Origin: Lachnospiraceae bacterium
GTDB lineage: Bacteria > Bacillota > Clostridia > Lachnospirales > Lachnospiraceae
Direction: 5' to 3'
Length of the DNA: 64,000 bases
Assembly (NCBI GenBank): GCA_017542245.1
Contig: JAFXXN010000175.1
Location: forward strand, 1 to 64,000
A program made the position numbers and the translations under genes. Below the pieces are notes generated by a model. That model did not search any database, was not told the DNA's origin, and was given only the letters and a program-made list of their open reading frames with translations. The first letter of the stretch is position 1; every line of letters starts with the position of its first letter. Below are positions 1 through 9,964 of the stretch, in pieces.

Positions 1-2
1 GA

Positions 3-3000
3 AGACGTACTAAACAGGATAATGCCGTGGTCAGAGGAACTTCCGGATTGTTGCAGAAAAACAAAAACAAGGTAATAACCTATGCCAGCCTTGAGGGCTG
101 GCTTTATTTGAGGTCAGGACGGGTTATTTACCATTTACGAGCATTATACATACCTGACGCCATAGATTTTGATGCGAATATGATTATTGGAACTCCGATC
201 AAAGAATTTATTGTTAGCGACTCTAATGAAAAGTATGTAGTAGATGATGGCGTATTATATTCTAAAGATGGCACAAAACTAATGGCTTGTCCTAGATCAA
301 AGACAGGAGTATTGAAAATAGCAAATGGAACGATTGAAGTTGCAGATTATTCATGTCAAGATTGTAACGAGTTGACGGGTATTATATTTAATGACGATAT
401 TAAAAAAATTGGGGAAAGGGCATTTTTTACACTTTCTAATAGCAAATTAAGTGGAAATCTTATTTTGCCAGAAGGACTTGAATATATTGGAGATAGCGCA
501 TTTGATGGAGCAAATTTTATAGGCGATTTGAATATTCCTGATAGCGTAACATATATTGGAAATCATGCTTTTTGCGGTAATAGTTTTGGTGGAAAAATAA
601 AAATATCATTAGGAGTTACTGAAATTTTAAATGGAACTTTTCTTTGGTGTAATTTTGTAGATGATTTGATTATTCCAGAAGGAATTACTCGAGTAGGTGA
701 CTATGCTTTTAGTAGTTGGTGCGATGGAGAAAGATTATTTAATAAAGGAGCAACTTTGTTGTTACCATCTACACTAAAAGAAATTGGTTCGCATGCTTTT
801 TGGTATTCGGGATTAAGTGGTGACATAGATATATCAGAAATTACAGTAGGAGAAAAAGCATTAGAAGGTAACTATTTTAATACAATAGGATTGCTTATTG
901 ACGTTCAACCTACAGATGTTACAACAGATATCGGGACAACCATAACATTTGGAATAACGGCAAGTGGGGACGAACTTAAGTATCAGTGGCAAACCAGTAT
1001 AGATGAAGGAAATACATGGTTTGATACCCAGATAAAAGGATATGATACAAATACACTTACGGTTTTGGCCAAGGCAGAGTTGAACGGAAATAAGTTCAGA
1101 TGTATAGTAAGTGATATAAATGACGTTTCAGAAATTTCAGATGTAGTAACACTTACTGTAACTGCCAATATATTTATTAATGATACAAATTTCCCCGACG
1201 AAGTTTTCAGAAATTATGTTTCGGATAATTTTGATAATGATAGCGACGGAACTCTTTCACCGGAAGAGGTATCAAATGCTACTTTTGTTGATTTAAAAAA
1301 TACGGGTTGTACCTCTCTTGACGGGATAAAGCTTTTATCGGCGGTGGAAATAATATATTGTAGTGAAAATTCTTTTGAAAGTATTGACGTAAGTGGCTGT
1401 CAGAACTTGATAAATCTGCAATGTTCTTATAATGAATTATCAAGATTGGATGTAAGCGGCTGCCAGGATCTTCAATTTCTTAATTGTTGTTGCAATTTAT
1501 TGACAAGCATAGATGTAAGTGATTGTAAGTCGTTAAAATACCTCAATTGCGGAGATAATGCTTTGACAAGTTTGGATGTAACCAATTGTCAATCGTTGGA
1601 AGAACTTAGTTGTGGTGAAAATATTTTAACAAGTCTGTATATGAGTGAAAATCAGCCATTACGTCACTTAAGATGTACGGCAAACATATTGACAGAATTA
1701 AATGTAAGTGTATATCAGGCGTTAGAAGATTTAGACTGTAGCTGGAACAATATAACAAATCTTGATATAAGCGGCTGCAAATCATTAAAAATACTTAAAT
1801 GTTTCAGGAATAATCTTTTAAGCCTGGATATAAGCGAATGTACAGAATTGATTGATCTCGATTGCAGCAATAACAAGCTATCACGTTTGGATATTTCAAA
1901 TTGCGAGTCCTTATGTACTGCATATGTTGCAAAACCGACAGAACCCGGGCATTATGAATTTGAGACTGAGTATCTGGATGAAGAAGGCCAGAAGATATGG
2001 TATCGACTTGTGTTTGATCCGAACGTAAGAATTGTTTCTGGAAATCCTATTTCAATTGATACTCAGCCTGTTGATATAACTACAATAGCCGGGGCAACAG
2101 TGACTTTCGGAATTACCGCAACAGGCGATGAGCTGACATATCAGTGGCAGACTAGTAAGGACAATGGAGAAACCTGGATTGATTCCAAAATGACCGGTTA
2201 CAACACTGATACTCTTACTGTATCAGCGGCAATCAGCAGAAATGGTTATCAATTCAGATGTGTAGTGACTGATAAGTATGGTGAAACAGCAATATCGGAT
2301 GCTGCTACTCTTACCATTACAGCCCCGATAGAAATAACTGCTCAACCGCAGGATATCACAACTGAAGCCGGAAAAACAGTTAAATTCAGTATAACCGCTA
2401 CCGGAATCGGTCTTAAATATCAGTGGCAGACAAGCAAGGATAAAGGAGCGACCTGGCTTGACTCCAAGATGACTGGTTATAATACCAATACACTTACAGT
2501 ATCAGCCGCTATCAGCAGAAATGGATATCAGTTCAGATGTGTTGTAACTGATGCTTCAGGAAAGATAATAACATCAAATGCTGCAACTCTTACTATAAAG
2601 TCAGCTGTAGAACTTAAGATAACAGCTCATCCTGAAGACGTAACAACGCCTGCAGGAGCAAATGTAACATTTAAGATTACAGCACAGGGAGACGGTCTTA
2701 AGTACCAGTGGCAGGCAAGCAAGGATGGTGGAAAAAACTGGACAAATTCCAGCATGACCGGAAATAAAACAAATACTCTTACAGTGTCAGCGGTAGCAAG
2801 CAGGAACGGATACAAATTCAGGTGTATCGTTACAGACAGCACAGGAAAGACAGTGACCTCAAATGCTGCAACACTTATCATCGGTTCAGCAACAGAACTT
2901 AAGATAACAGCTCAGCCTGCGGACGTAACAACACCTGCAGGAAAAGATGTTACATTCAGTATCACAGTAACCGGAGTCGGACTTAAATATCAGTGGCAGA

Positions 3001-4328
3001 CCAGTAAAGATGGCGGCAAGACATGGCTTAATTCCGGAATGAGCGGATATAATACTAATACTCTAACTGTATCGGCAATAGCAGACAGAAACGGCTATAA
3101 GTTTAGATGCGTAGTAACTGATAAGAGCGGAGGTTCGGTAACATCTGAAGCCGCAACACTTACAATCGGAGCATCAACCGATACAAAGATAACAAGTCAG
3201 CCACAGGATGTAACAACATCTGCCGGCACCATGGTTAAATTTAGTATAACAGCGACCGGAACAGGGTTAAAGTACCAGTGGCAGACCAGTAAAGATGGCG
3301 GCAAGAACTGGGTTAACTCAGGAATGAGCGGATACAATACAAACACTCTTACAGTATCAGCTATAGCAGATAGAAATGGCTATAAGTTCAGATGTGTAGT
3401 GACCGATAAGTGTGGTGGTTCAGTAACATCCGAAGCTGCAACACTTATAATCGGAGCCTCAACAGATACAAAGATAACAGGTCAGCCACAGGATGTAACA
3501 ACAGCAGCCGGAACGACAGTAACCTTTAGTATAACAGCGACTGGAACAGGGCTCAAGTATCAGTGGCAGACAAGTAAGGATGGTGGAAATAATTGGATTA
3601 ACTCAGGAATGAGCGGATACAACACCAACACTCTTACAGTATCAGCTATAGCGGACAGAAACGGTTACAAGTTTAGGTGTGTAGTAACCGATAAGAGTGG
3701 AGGCTCGATAATATCGGAAGCAGCAACGCTGATAATAGGTTCCGGAACAACCACAGAACTTAAGATCACATCCCAGCCTGATGATGTTACAACAGCAGAC
3801 GGAACTACTGTTAAATTTAGTGTAACTGTAGAAGGAACAGGCCTTAAGTATCAGTGGCAGACCAGCAAAGACGGTGGAAGTTCATGGGTTGATTCTGGAA
3901 TGACCGGATATAACACAAACACCCTTACGGTATCGGCTATAACTGCAAGGAACGGATATAAGTTCAGATGTGTAGTAACAGATAAGAACGGAACAAAAGT
4001 AATCTCAAATGCAGCAACTCTTATCATAGGTTCCGGTACAACAACAGAACTTAAGATTACATCCCAGCCTGCAGATATAACAACAGCAGACGGAACTACT
4101 GTTAAATTCAGCGTAACTGCAGAAGGAACAGGCCTTAAGTATCAGTGGCAGACCAGTAAGGACGGAGGCAAGACCTGGGTTAATTCGGGAATGACCGGAT
4201 ACAATACAAACACCCTTACAGTATCAGCCATAGCTGACAGAAACGGATATCAGTTCAGATGTATAGTAACAGATAAGAACGGAAATACGGCAACGTCTAA
4301 CGGTGCAAAGCTTTCCGTAACAAAGTGA
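3..4328 (+). CDS. Large LRR / Ig-like repeat surface protein, probably 5'-truncated
   Basis: A likely cell-surface adhesion or binding protein. The frame is open to the window edge; the first possible start inside the window is GTG at 27 (1433 residues). From 27: a BspA-type leucine-rich domain (about residues 55-285), one Ig-like domain (about 290-380), an EF-hand-like Asp-rich loop (about 395-415), a second leucine-rich block with repeated DVSGC units (about 425-635), then eight tandem Ig-like domains (about 675-1433), each with YQWQ, NTNTLTVSA and FRC[VI]VTD. No signal peptide, transmembrane anchor, LPXTG or dockerin is visible. The first 45 or so residues are basic and unlike the rest, and a terminator-like hairpin lies inside the frame (84-109), so true coding probably begins near 145 and the original 5' end is lost or lies elsewhere. 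The repeat architecture is clear; binding partner unknown. Confidence 0.75.
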   Translation, partial: RRTKQDNAVVRGTSGLLQKNKNKVITYASLEGWLYLRSGRVIYHLRALYIPDAIDFDANMIIGTPIKEFIVSDSNEKYVVDDGVLYSKDGTKLMACPRSKTGVLKIANGTIEVADYSCQDCNELTGIIFNDDIKKIGERAFFTLSNSKLSGNLILPEGLEYIGDSAFDGANFIGDLNIPDSVTYIGNHAFCGNSFGGKIKISLGVTEILNGTFLWCNFVDDLIIPEGITRVGDYAFSSWCDGERLFNKGATLLLPSTLKEIGSHAFWYSGLSGDIDISEITVGEKALEGNYFNTIGLLIDVQPTDVTTDIGTTITFGITASGDELKYQWQTSIDEGNTWFDTQIKGYDTNTLTVLAKAELNGNKFRCIVSDINDVSEISDVVTLTVTANIFINDTNFPDEVFRNYVSDNFDNDSDGTLSPEEVSNATFVDLKNTGCTSLDGIKLLSAVEIIYCSENSFESIDVSGCQNLINLQCSYNELSRLDVSGCQDLQFLNCCCNLLTSIDVSDCKSLKYLNCGDNALTSLDVTNCQSLEELSCGENILTSLYMSENQPLRHLRCTANILTELNVSVYQALEDLDCSWNNITNLDISGCKSLKILKCFRNNLLSLDISECTELIDLDCSNNKLSRLDISNCESLCTAYVAKPTEPGHYEFETEYLDEEGQKIWYRLVFDPNVRIVSGNPISIDTQPVDITTIAGATVTFGITATGDELTYQWQTSKDNGETWIDSKMTGYNTDTLTVSAAISRNGYQFRCVVTDKYGETAISDAATLTITAPIEITAQPQDITTEAGKTVKFSITATGIGLKYQWQTSKDKGATWLDSKMTGYNTNTLTVSAAISRNGYQFRCVVTDASGKIITSNAATLTIKSAVELKITAHPEDVTTPAGANVTFKITAQGDGLKYQWQASKDGGKNWTNSSMTGNKTNTLTVSAVASRNGYKFRCIVTDSTGKTVTSNAATLIIGSATELKITAQPADVTTPAGKDVTFSITVTGVGLKYQWQTSKDGGKTWLNSGMSGYNTNTLTVSAIADRNGYKFRCVVTDKSGGSVTSEAATLTIGASTDTKITSQPQDVTTSAGTMVKFSITATGTGLKYQWQTSKDGGKNWVNSGMSGYNTNTLTVSAIADRNGYKFRCVVTDKCGGSVTSEAATLIIGASTDTKITGQPQDVTTAAGTTVTFSITATGTGLKYQWQTSKDGGNNWINSGMSGYNTNTLTVSAIADRNGYKFRCVVTDKSGGSIISEAATLIIGSGTTTELKITSQPDDVTTADGTTVKFSVTVEGTGLKYQWQTSKDGGSSWVDSGMTGYNTNTLTVSAITARNGYKFRCVVTDKNGTKVISNAATLIIGSGTTTELKITSQPADITTADGTTVKFSVTAEGTGLKYQWQTSKDGGKTWVNSGMTGYNTNTLTVSAIADRNGYQFRCIVTDKNGNTATSNGAKLSVTK
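84..109 (+). terminator. Terminator-like hairpin inside the 5' part of the LRR frame
   Basis: GCCAGCC (84-90), a five-base loop, GGCTGGC (96-102), then TTTATTTG. A strong GC stem followed by a T-rich run is typical of an intrinsic terminator. Its position inside an apparent reading frame suggests that the first 100 or so bases belong to another transcription unit. Confidence 0.5.
2050..4325 (+). repeat. Eight tandem Ig-like repeats, about 285 bp each
   Basis: Eight successive units of about 95 codons, each running from an ...QP.D(I/V)TT start to ...AATL(T/I)I. The last five units are nearly the same at protein level and very similar in DNA, so slippage or recombination could change copy number. 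A ninth, more diverged copy lies at about 895-1170 between the two leucine-rich blocks. Confidence 0.85.
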
Positions 4329-4344
4329 CTAAAACAGAAGCATA

Positions 4345-4376
4345 CAAAAAGCTGTTGTAAACAACAGCTTTTTTTG
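4345..4376 (+). terminator. Intrinsic terminator after the LRR/Ig gene
   Basis: AAAAGCTGTTG and CAACAGCTTTT form an 11-bp stem around a TAAA loop, followed by more T. It closes the surface-protein transcription unit. Confidence 0.9.
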
Positions 4377-4432
4377 ATATAATGACGTAAACAGGAACTG
4401 TTTGGGATGTTAATACCGAAGGAGTATTGAAG

Positions 4433-6187
4433 ATGAAGAAAATAGGCATAGGATACGAATTTTATAAGAGAATGATAGATGATGGGTGTTACTATGTGGA
4501 TAAGACTATGCTCATAAAGGATGTAGTGGAAAAAGGAGGTACGGTAACACTTTTTACACGCCCCCGACGCTTTGGAAAGACTCTGGCTCTCAGTACGCTG
4601 AAGACCTTTTTTGAGAAAGAATATGACTATAACGGAAATATAGTGGACAACAGGCGTTATTTTGAGGGGATGAAGATAATGGAAGCAGGGGAAGATATAC
4701 TTTCCCGGCTTGGAAAATATCCGGTTTTATCTCTAACTCTCAAATCCACCAAACAGCCAACTTTTAAAGGGGCTTTTTATAAGCTTAAGACCAGTATTGT
4801 TGATGAGATAGCCAGACACTCTTATCTTTTGAATTCGGAAAAGCTTAATCCGGTAGAAAAGTCGAAAATACAAAATTGGCTAAGTACCGATTCAAAGGCA
4901 TATATTGAAGATGCGGAAGGTGATAAAAAGCTGTATGAGGATCTAAACACCTTTTCTACATCATTTGGAGAATTTTCTAGGATGCTAAAAAAACACTATG
5001 GGGAAAATGTGATCATCCTAATGGACGAATATGATGTTCCTTTGGAAAATGCTTATTTTGCCGGATTTTATGATGAGATGATAGGATTTATACGCTCATT
5101 CTTTGAAAATGCGTTAAAGACTAACGATTCATTGGAGTTTGCGGTAATAACAGGCTGTTTGAGGATAAGTAAGGAAAGCATATTTACGGGTCTCAATAAC
5201 CTATCAATAAATTCTGTCAGGAGTGAAAAGTTTGCAGAGTATTTTGGGTTCACTCAAGAAGAAACGGATTTGATGTTAAAGGAGTATAACCTAGCCGATA
5301 AAGTTGAAGAGGTAAAGAACTGGTATGACGGTTATCTTTTTGGAAACACTGCTGTATACAATCCATGGAGTGTTACCAAATATGTCGACGACCATGAGGT
5401 AAAGCATGATAAACTGCCGGAACCTTACTGGAGTAACACCTCATCCAATTCCATAATCAGGAATCTAATATATACAGCTGACAGCAACATGAAGGAGGAA
5501 CTTGACAGGCTTGTAAATGGTGGAACCATAGAGAAGAAAATACATGAGGACATAACCTATGGTGATATATCCTTCAAAGATAACGAAAAAAATGATGAGA
5601 ACCTTTGGAACTTCCTTTTCTTTACAGGATATCTCAAGAAGGTTTCTGAAAGAAGCATCAAAGAAGATATATATCTTACGATGTGTATCCCGAATGCTGA
5701 GATAAGAAGCATTTACAGAAATCAAATAACAGATTGGTTTGACATGGAGGTCAAAAAGAAAGCAGACTATAGCATACTGCATAAAGCAGTAATGTCAAAG
5801 GACACGGAGGCAATAAGCGAATTTGTGAATTCGATTCTGGAGCAGTGTATCAGTTACTTTGACAGTGATGAGTCCTTCTACCATGGGATATTTTTAAGTA
5901 TGCTTTATGGGACTCCGGGTTATTCGGTACGTTCAAACAGGGAGGAAGGGAACGGCAGGGCTGATATTGTCATGTATCCCAATAGACCAAAAGACCCGGC
6001 AATTCTTTTTGAACTAAAGGTAAGAAAGAAATTCAATGAGATGGATGACGGCATAGAAGAGGCATTTACCCAGATTAGAGATAAAAAGTATGAAGAAGGA
6101 ATCCTAGAAGAAGGATATGCAGGAGTGGTATCATTCGGAGTGTGTTTCTGCAAAAAGAGCTGCATAGTTTCTGTATATCGGTCATAA
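4433..6187 (+). CDS. AAA-ATPase-like protein with C-terminal PD-(D/E)XK nuclease-like domain
   Basis: 584 residues from ATG 4433. A TTG at 4427 is in frame but lies only two bases from the AAGGAG ribosome site, so ATG is preferred. The N-terminal part has the early conserved block of the AAA-ATPase-like family (YYVDKTMLIKD) and a P-loop RPRRFGKT near residue 45, with a Walker B-like ILMDEYDVPL near 200. The C-terminal segment (RADIVMYP ... AILFELKVRKK) fits the D...ExK core of the PD-(D/E)XK nuclease-like domain usually fused to this ATPase. These proteins occur in many copies in gut Firmicutes and Bacteroidetes. Cellular role is not established; mobile-element or defence roles are only speculation. 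Lone gene between two terminator or promoter regions. Confidence 0.85.
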   Translation: MKKIGIGYEFYKRMIDDGCYYVDKTMLIKDVVEKGGTVTLFTRPRRFGKTLALSTLKTFFEKEYDYNGNIVDNRRYFEGMKIMEAGEDILSRLGKYPVLSLTLKSTKQPTFKGAFYKLKTSIVDEIARHSYLLNSEKLNPVEKSKIQNWLSTDSKAYIEDAEGDKKLYEDLNTFSTSFGEFSRMLKKHYGENVIILMDEYDVPLENAYFAGFYDEMIGFIRSFFENALKTNDSLEFAVITGCLRISKESIFTGLNNLSINSVRSEKFAEYFGFTQEETDLMLKEYNLADKVEEVKNWYDGYLFGNTAVYNPWSVTKYVDDHEVKHDKLPEPYWSNTSSNSIIRNLIYTADSNMKEELDRLVNGGTIEKKIHEDITYGDISFKDNEKNDENLWNFLFFTGYLKKVSERSIKEDIYLTMCIPNAEIRSIYRNQITDWFDMEVKKKADYSILHKAVMSKDTEAISEFVNSILEQCISYFDSDESFYHGIFLSMLYGTPGYSVRSNREEGNGRADIVMYPNRPKDPAILFELKVRKKFNEMDDGIEEAFTQIRDKKYEEGILEEGYAGVVSFGVCFCKKSCIVSVYRS

Positions 6188-6251
6188 TGCCTAAAATATC
6201 GGCATGATAATTCTAATTTGAAAATTTTTGGTATATTTATACAAATTTTAC

Positions 6252-6280
6252 TTGACTTTTTTGGTAAAAACCTATAAAAT
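6252..6280 (+). promoter_or_regulatory. Probable promoter of rny
   Basis: TTGACT (6252-6257), 17 bases, TAAAAT (6275-6280), about 85 bases before the rny start and followed by an AT-rich leader. Not tested; spacing is standard for the housekeeping sigma factor. Confidence 0.5.
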
Positions 6281-6363
6281 AATATTTTGTATGATTGTGT
6301 GATAAGATTTTGTATCTTTTATGCATAAAATACAAATAATTTAATATTTGGAGGTGCTCCTGC

Positions 6364-7923
6364 GTGATTGAAGCAATAATCGGCGGTTTAGTCGGGCTGA
6401 TCATAGGTGCACTTGTCGCAGGCTTAATAGTTTCCAAGATGGTCAATGCCAAACGTGATAAGCAAGATGAAGAAAACATTGACAATGCCAAGAACAAGGC
6501 AAAGGAAATTCTCGACAAGGCAAAGATAGAAGCCGAATCCGCCAAACGTGAAGCTTTAGTCGAAGTCAAGGAGGAATCTCTTCGTTCGAAAAAAGAACTG
6601 GAAAAAGAGACCAGGGACAGAAAGACCGAACTTCAGCACTATGAGAATCGTGTATTGAAGAAAGAAGAGAACCTTGACAGAAAAACTGAAGCCTTAGAAC
6701 GCAAGGAAGCGAAAATGACTCTTAAGGAGCTTGAACTTGACAAACTGAAAGCTGAGCTGGAAGAAGCTCATGCTAAAGAGATTCAGGAACTTGAGAAGAT
6801 TTCGGGACTTACCTCCGACCAGGCTAAGGAATATCTGCTTAAAACTGTTGAAGATGAAGTGAAACATGAAACTGCCGTACTTATCAAGGATCTCGAGGCT
6901 AAGGCCAGAGAAGAAGCTGATAAGAAAGCTAAGGATCTGATTATTACAGCTATTCAGAAAACTGCGGCAGACCACGTTGCGGAAGCTACAATTTCTGTTG
7001 TACAGCTTCCCAGCGATGAAATGAAAGGAAGAATCATCGGACGTGAGGGACGAAATATCAGAACTCTCGAAACGATGACCGGTGTAGACCTTATTATCGA
7101 TGATACACCGGAAGCTGTTGTTTTATCCTGCTTTGACCCTGTAAGAAGGGAAGTTGCAAGGATTGCTCTTGAAAGACTGATATTTGACGGACGTATCCAT
7201 CCTGCAAGAATCGAGGAAATGGTAGAAAAAGCTCAGAAGGAAGTAGAACAGATGATCCGCGATACCGGAGAAGCTGCTATGCTTGAAGCCGGTGTTCATA
7301 ACCTTCATCCGGAGCTTGTAAGATTACTCGGCAGAATGAAATTCAGAACAAGCTACGGTCAGAATGCATTAAGACATTCTATAGAAGTAGCCATTCTTTC
7401 CGGACATTTGGCCGGAGAACTCGGATGCGACGTTAGACTTGCAAAACGTGCAGGTCTGCTCCATGATATCGGTAAATCGGTTGATCAGGAGATGGAAGGA
7501 ACTCATGTACAGATAGGTGTTGATATTTGTAAGAAGTACAAAGAGTCAGCTATCGTTATTAATGCAGTCGAGGCACATCATGGCGATGTTGAATTCCAGT
7601 CGCTTATTGCATGCATAGTTCAGGCTGCAGATGCCATCTCGGCAGCACGTCCGGGTGCAAGACGAGAAACAGTTGAAACATACACCACAAGACTTAAACA
7701 GTTAGAAGATATTACCTCAAGCTTCAAGGGCGTTGAGAAGTCGTTCGCTATCCAGGCAGGTAGAGAAGTAAGAGTTATGGTTATTCCTGAGCAGATCAAT
7801 GATGATGATATGGTACTTCTTGCTCGTGAAATCTCCAAGAAGATTGAAAATGAGCTTGAATATCCCGGTCAGATCAAAGTTAATGTCATCAGGGAATCAA
7901 GAACCACAGATTATGCAAAATAA
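6364..7923 (+). CDS. rny: Ribonuclease Y
   Basis: 519 residues, the usual length. Membrane-anchored endoribonuclease that starts mRNA turnover in Firmicutes. One N-terminal membrane helix (about residues 3-24) is followed by a long charged coiled coil (about 30-200), a KH RNA-binding domain with [12 protein letters not shown] (about 220-290) and an HD domain with the metal-binding HD pair at about 367-368 (LLHDIGKS). GTG start at 6364 follows GGAGGTG at 6350-6356. Monocistronic: its own promoter region upstream and a strong terminator directly downstream. Confidence 0.97.
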   Translation: MIEAIIGGLVGLIIGALVAGLIVSKMVNAKRDKQDEENIDNAKNKAKEILDKAKIEAESAKREALVEVKEESLRSKKELEKETRDRKTELQHYENRVLKKEENLDRKTEALERKEAKMTLKELELDKLKAELEEAHAKEIQELEKISGLTSDQAKEYLLKTVEDEVKHETAVLIKDLEAKAREEADKKAKDLIITAIQKTAADHVAEATISVVQLPSDEMKGRIIGREGRNIRTLETMTGVDLIIDDTPEAVVLSCFDPVRREVARIALERLIFDGRIHPARIEEMVEKAQKEVEQMIRDTGEAAMLEAGVHNLHPELVRLLGRMKFRTSYGQNALRHSIEVAILSGHLAGELGCDVRLAKRAGLLHDIGKSVDQEMEGTHVQIGVDICKKYKESAIVINAVEAHHGDVEFQSLIACIVQAADAISAARPGARRETVETYTTRLKQLEDITSSFKGVEKSFAIQAGREVRVMVIPEQINDDDMVLLAREISKKIENELEYPGQIKVNVIRESRTTDYAK

Positions 7924-7929
7924 TCCTAT

Positions 7930-7958
7930 GAGGAGGGAGAATAATCCCTCCTCTTTTT
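7930..7958 (+). terminator. Intrinsic terminator of rny
   Basis: GAGGAGGGA pairs with TCCCTCCTC around a short AT-rich loop, followed by TTTTTA, directly after the rny stop codon. Confidence 0.9.
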
Positions 7959-8152
7959 ATGCCATAAATGAATGCCATCAGTGCAAGCTCGCTTACAAAC
8001 TGAGGGCTGAGTGATAAACGAAATAATCAACAAAAAAATTAATCGAATAATAATATTTTTGTGCTTTACAAATCATATATTTTGTGAGAAAATAAAATTT
8101 GGGTTATAAGAAATGCTCAAAGTATTTATAACAACGAAAGGAGTTTTATAAC

Positions 8153-8845
8153 ATGACTTACACTCATGAAGTACAAACTATGTGTCCTGTAGCAAAGGGC
8201 GCTAAGCATGATCCGGCTCCTATTCCTCAGGAAGGACAGTGGACCAAGGTTAAGAAGGTTGAAGAAATCAACGGCTTTACACATGGTATCGGCTGGTGTG
8301 CACCTCAGCAGGGCGCTTGCAAGCTTACCCTTAATGTAAAGAACGGCGTTATCCAGGAAGCTCTTGTAGAGACTATCGGATGTTCAGGTATGACTCATTC
8401 AGCAGCTATGGCAGCTGAAATTCTTCCCGGCAAGACCGTTTTAGAGGCTATGAACTCTGACCTTGTATGTGACGCTATCAACACCGCTATGAGAGAGCTT
8501 GCTCTTCAGATCATCTACGGACGTACACAGTCTGCATTCTCAGATGACGGACTTGCTATCGGTGCAGGACTTGAGGATCTTGGAAAGGGCTTAAGAAGCC
8601 AGGTTGGTACCATGTACGGTACATTAGAGAAGGGACCTCGTTACTTAGAGATGGCAGAAGGTTATGTAACCGGTATCGCTCTTGATGAGAATGACGAGAT
8701 CATCGGATATCAGTTTGTTTCACTTGGAAAGATGACTGACTTCATTAAGAAGGGTGATGACCCTACAACTGCTTGGGAAAAGGCTAAAGGTCAGTACGGA
8801 CGTGTTGATGATGCAGTTAAGATCATCGATCCCAGAAAAGAATAA
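8153..8845 (+). CDS. NifU/IscU-like iron-sulfur scaffold protein (partner of GGGtGRT protein)
   Basis: 230 residues. The core matches the IscU/NifU N-terminal scaffold fold with three conserved cysteine positions: GWCAPQQGACKL, IGCSGMTHSAAMAAE and DLVCDAINTAMREL, plus the GKTVLEA segment typical of the family. Such scaffolds assemble an iron-sulfur cluster and pass it to client proteins. This version is longer than plain IscU, with an extra C-terminal part of about 70 residues. It is followed after 18 bases by the GGGtGRT gene, its usual neighbour in Clostridia, so the two are probably one operon with linked function. Start ATG after GAAAGGAG. Codon choice (many CTT, GGT, GCT, GTT) suggests high expression. 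The client is unknown. Confidence 0.9.
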   Translation: MTYTHEVQTMCPVAKGAKHDPAPIPQEGQWTKVKKVEEINGFTHGIGWCAPQQGACKLTLNVKNGVIQEALVETIGCSGMTHSAAMAAEILPGKTVLEAMNSDLVCDAINTAMRELALQIIYGRTQSAFSDDGLAIGAGLEDLGKGLRSQVGTMYGTLEKGPRYLEMAEGYVTGIALDENDEIIGYQFVSLGKMTDFIKKGDDPTTAWEKAKGQYGRVDDAVKIIDPRKE

Positions 8846-8863
8846 TAACAGGAGGAGATTAAA

Positions 8864-9874
8864 ATGGCATTATTTGAATCATATGAGAGAAGAATTGACC
8901 AGATTAACAAGGTCATTTCACAGTATGGCATCTCCTCTGTAGAGGAATGCGAAACAATCTGCAAGAATGCAGGTCTTGATGTTTATGCAATGGTAAAGAA
9001 AATCCAGCCTATCTGCTTTGAGAATGCTTGCTGGGCTTACACCGTTGGTGCTGCTATCGCTATCAAGAAGGGTGCTAAGCGTGCTGCTGATGCAGCTGCA
9101 GCTATAGGAGAGGGCCTTCAGGCTTTCTGTATCCCCGGTTCAGTTGCTGATCATCGTAAGGTTGGTCTTGGACATGGTAACCTTGGCAAGATGCTTCTTG
9201 AAGAAGAGACTGATTGTTTCTGCTTCTTAGCAGGTCATGAGTCATTCGCAGCAGCTGAGGGCGCTATCGGTATCGCTGAGAAAGCAAACCGTGTTCGTAA
9301 GAAGCCCCTTAGAGTTATCCTTAACGGTTTAGGAAAGGATGCTGCTCAGATCATCTCACGTATCAATGGATTTACTTTCGTAGAGACCGAGATGGATTAC
9401 TTCAGCGGCGAAGTTAAAGAAATCAGCCGTAAGTCATATTCTAACGGACCTCGTAGTAAGGTTAACTGCTATGGTGCAGATGACGTTACTGAGGGTGTTG
9501 CTATCATGTGGAAGGAAGGCGTTGATGTTTCTATTACCGGTAACTCAACCAATCCTACCCGTTTCCAGCATCCCGTTGCTGGCACCTACAAGAAGGAGTG
9601 CAATGAGAAGGGTAAGAAGTACTTCTCAGTAGCTTCAGGCGGTGGTACAGGCCGTACACTTCATCCCGATAACATGGCTGCAGGTCCTGCTTCATACGGT
9701 ATGACGGATACTATGGGACGTATGCATTCAGATGCTCAGTTTGCTGGTTCTTCATCAGTTCCCGCTCACGTTGAGATGATGGGTCTTATCGGTATGGGTA
9801 ACAACCCTATGGTTGGTGCTACTGTTTCTGTAGCTGTTGCAGTTCAGGAAGCTTTCGATAACGGAAAGTGCTGA
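8864..9874 (+). CDS. GGGtGRT family protein
   Basis: 336 residues. Carries the family's name motif (SGGGTGRTLHPDN, about residues 264-276) and the rest of the conserved protein. Family members are found mainly in anaerobic Firmicutes, usually next to the NifU-like gene as here (18-base gap, AGGAGG ribosome site). Biochemical function is unknown; the constant pairing suggests the scaffold serves this protein or a complex containing it. No signal peptide or membrane segment is seen, so it is expected in the cytoplasm. Codon bias resembles that of highly expressed genes, and a strong terminator follows. Confidence 0.93.
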   Translation: MALFESYERRIDQINKVISQYGISSVEECETICKNAGLDVYAMVKKIQPICFENACWAYTVGAAIAIKKGAKRAADAAAAIGEGLQAFCIPGSVADHRKVGLGHGNLGKMLLEEETDCFCFLAGHESFAAAEGAIGIAEKANRVRKKPLRVILNGLGKDAAQIISRINGFTFVETEMDYFSGEVKEISRKSYSNGPRSKVNCYGADDVTEGVAIMWKEGVDVSITGNSTNPTRFQHPVAGTYKKECNEKGKKYFSVASGGGTGRTLHPDNMAAGPASYGMTDTMGRMHSDAQFAGSSSVPAHVEMMGLIGMGNNPMVGATVSVAVAVQEAFDNGKC

Positions 9875-9914
9875 TTGCGCTGATCACATATCCACAAATA
9901 AGATAAATTTTTTG

Positions 9915-9944
9915 AGGCATGTAAGCGAGCTTACATGCCTTTTT
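9915..9944 (+). terminator. Intrinsic terminator of the NifU-like/GGGtGRT operon
   Basis: AGGCATGTAAGC and GCTTACATGCCT form a perfect 12-bp stem with a GA loop, followed by TTTT. Confidence 0.93.
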
Positions 9945-9964
9945 AATAAAAATACGGGATATTG

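Noticed and set aside
2627-2881. Minus-strand open frames within the Ig-repeat and other genes
   Set aside because: Shadows of strongly supported plus-strand genes; no ribosome site or family resemblance.
2050-4325. CRISPR-like or satellite array
   Set aside because: The 285-base periodicity is explained fully by in-frame Ig-like coding repeats.
7979-8002. Short inverted match (AAGCTCGCTTAC) to the terminator at 9915-9944, flanking the NifU-like/GGGtGRT operon
   Set aside because: Only 12 bases shared, partly because the sequence is itself nearly palindromic; no longer flanking repeat supports a mobile unit.
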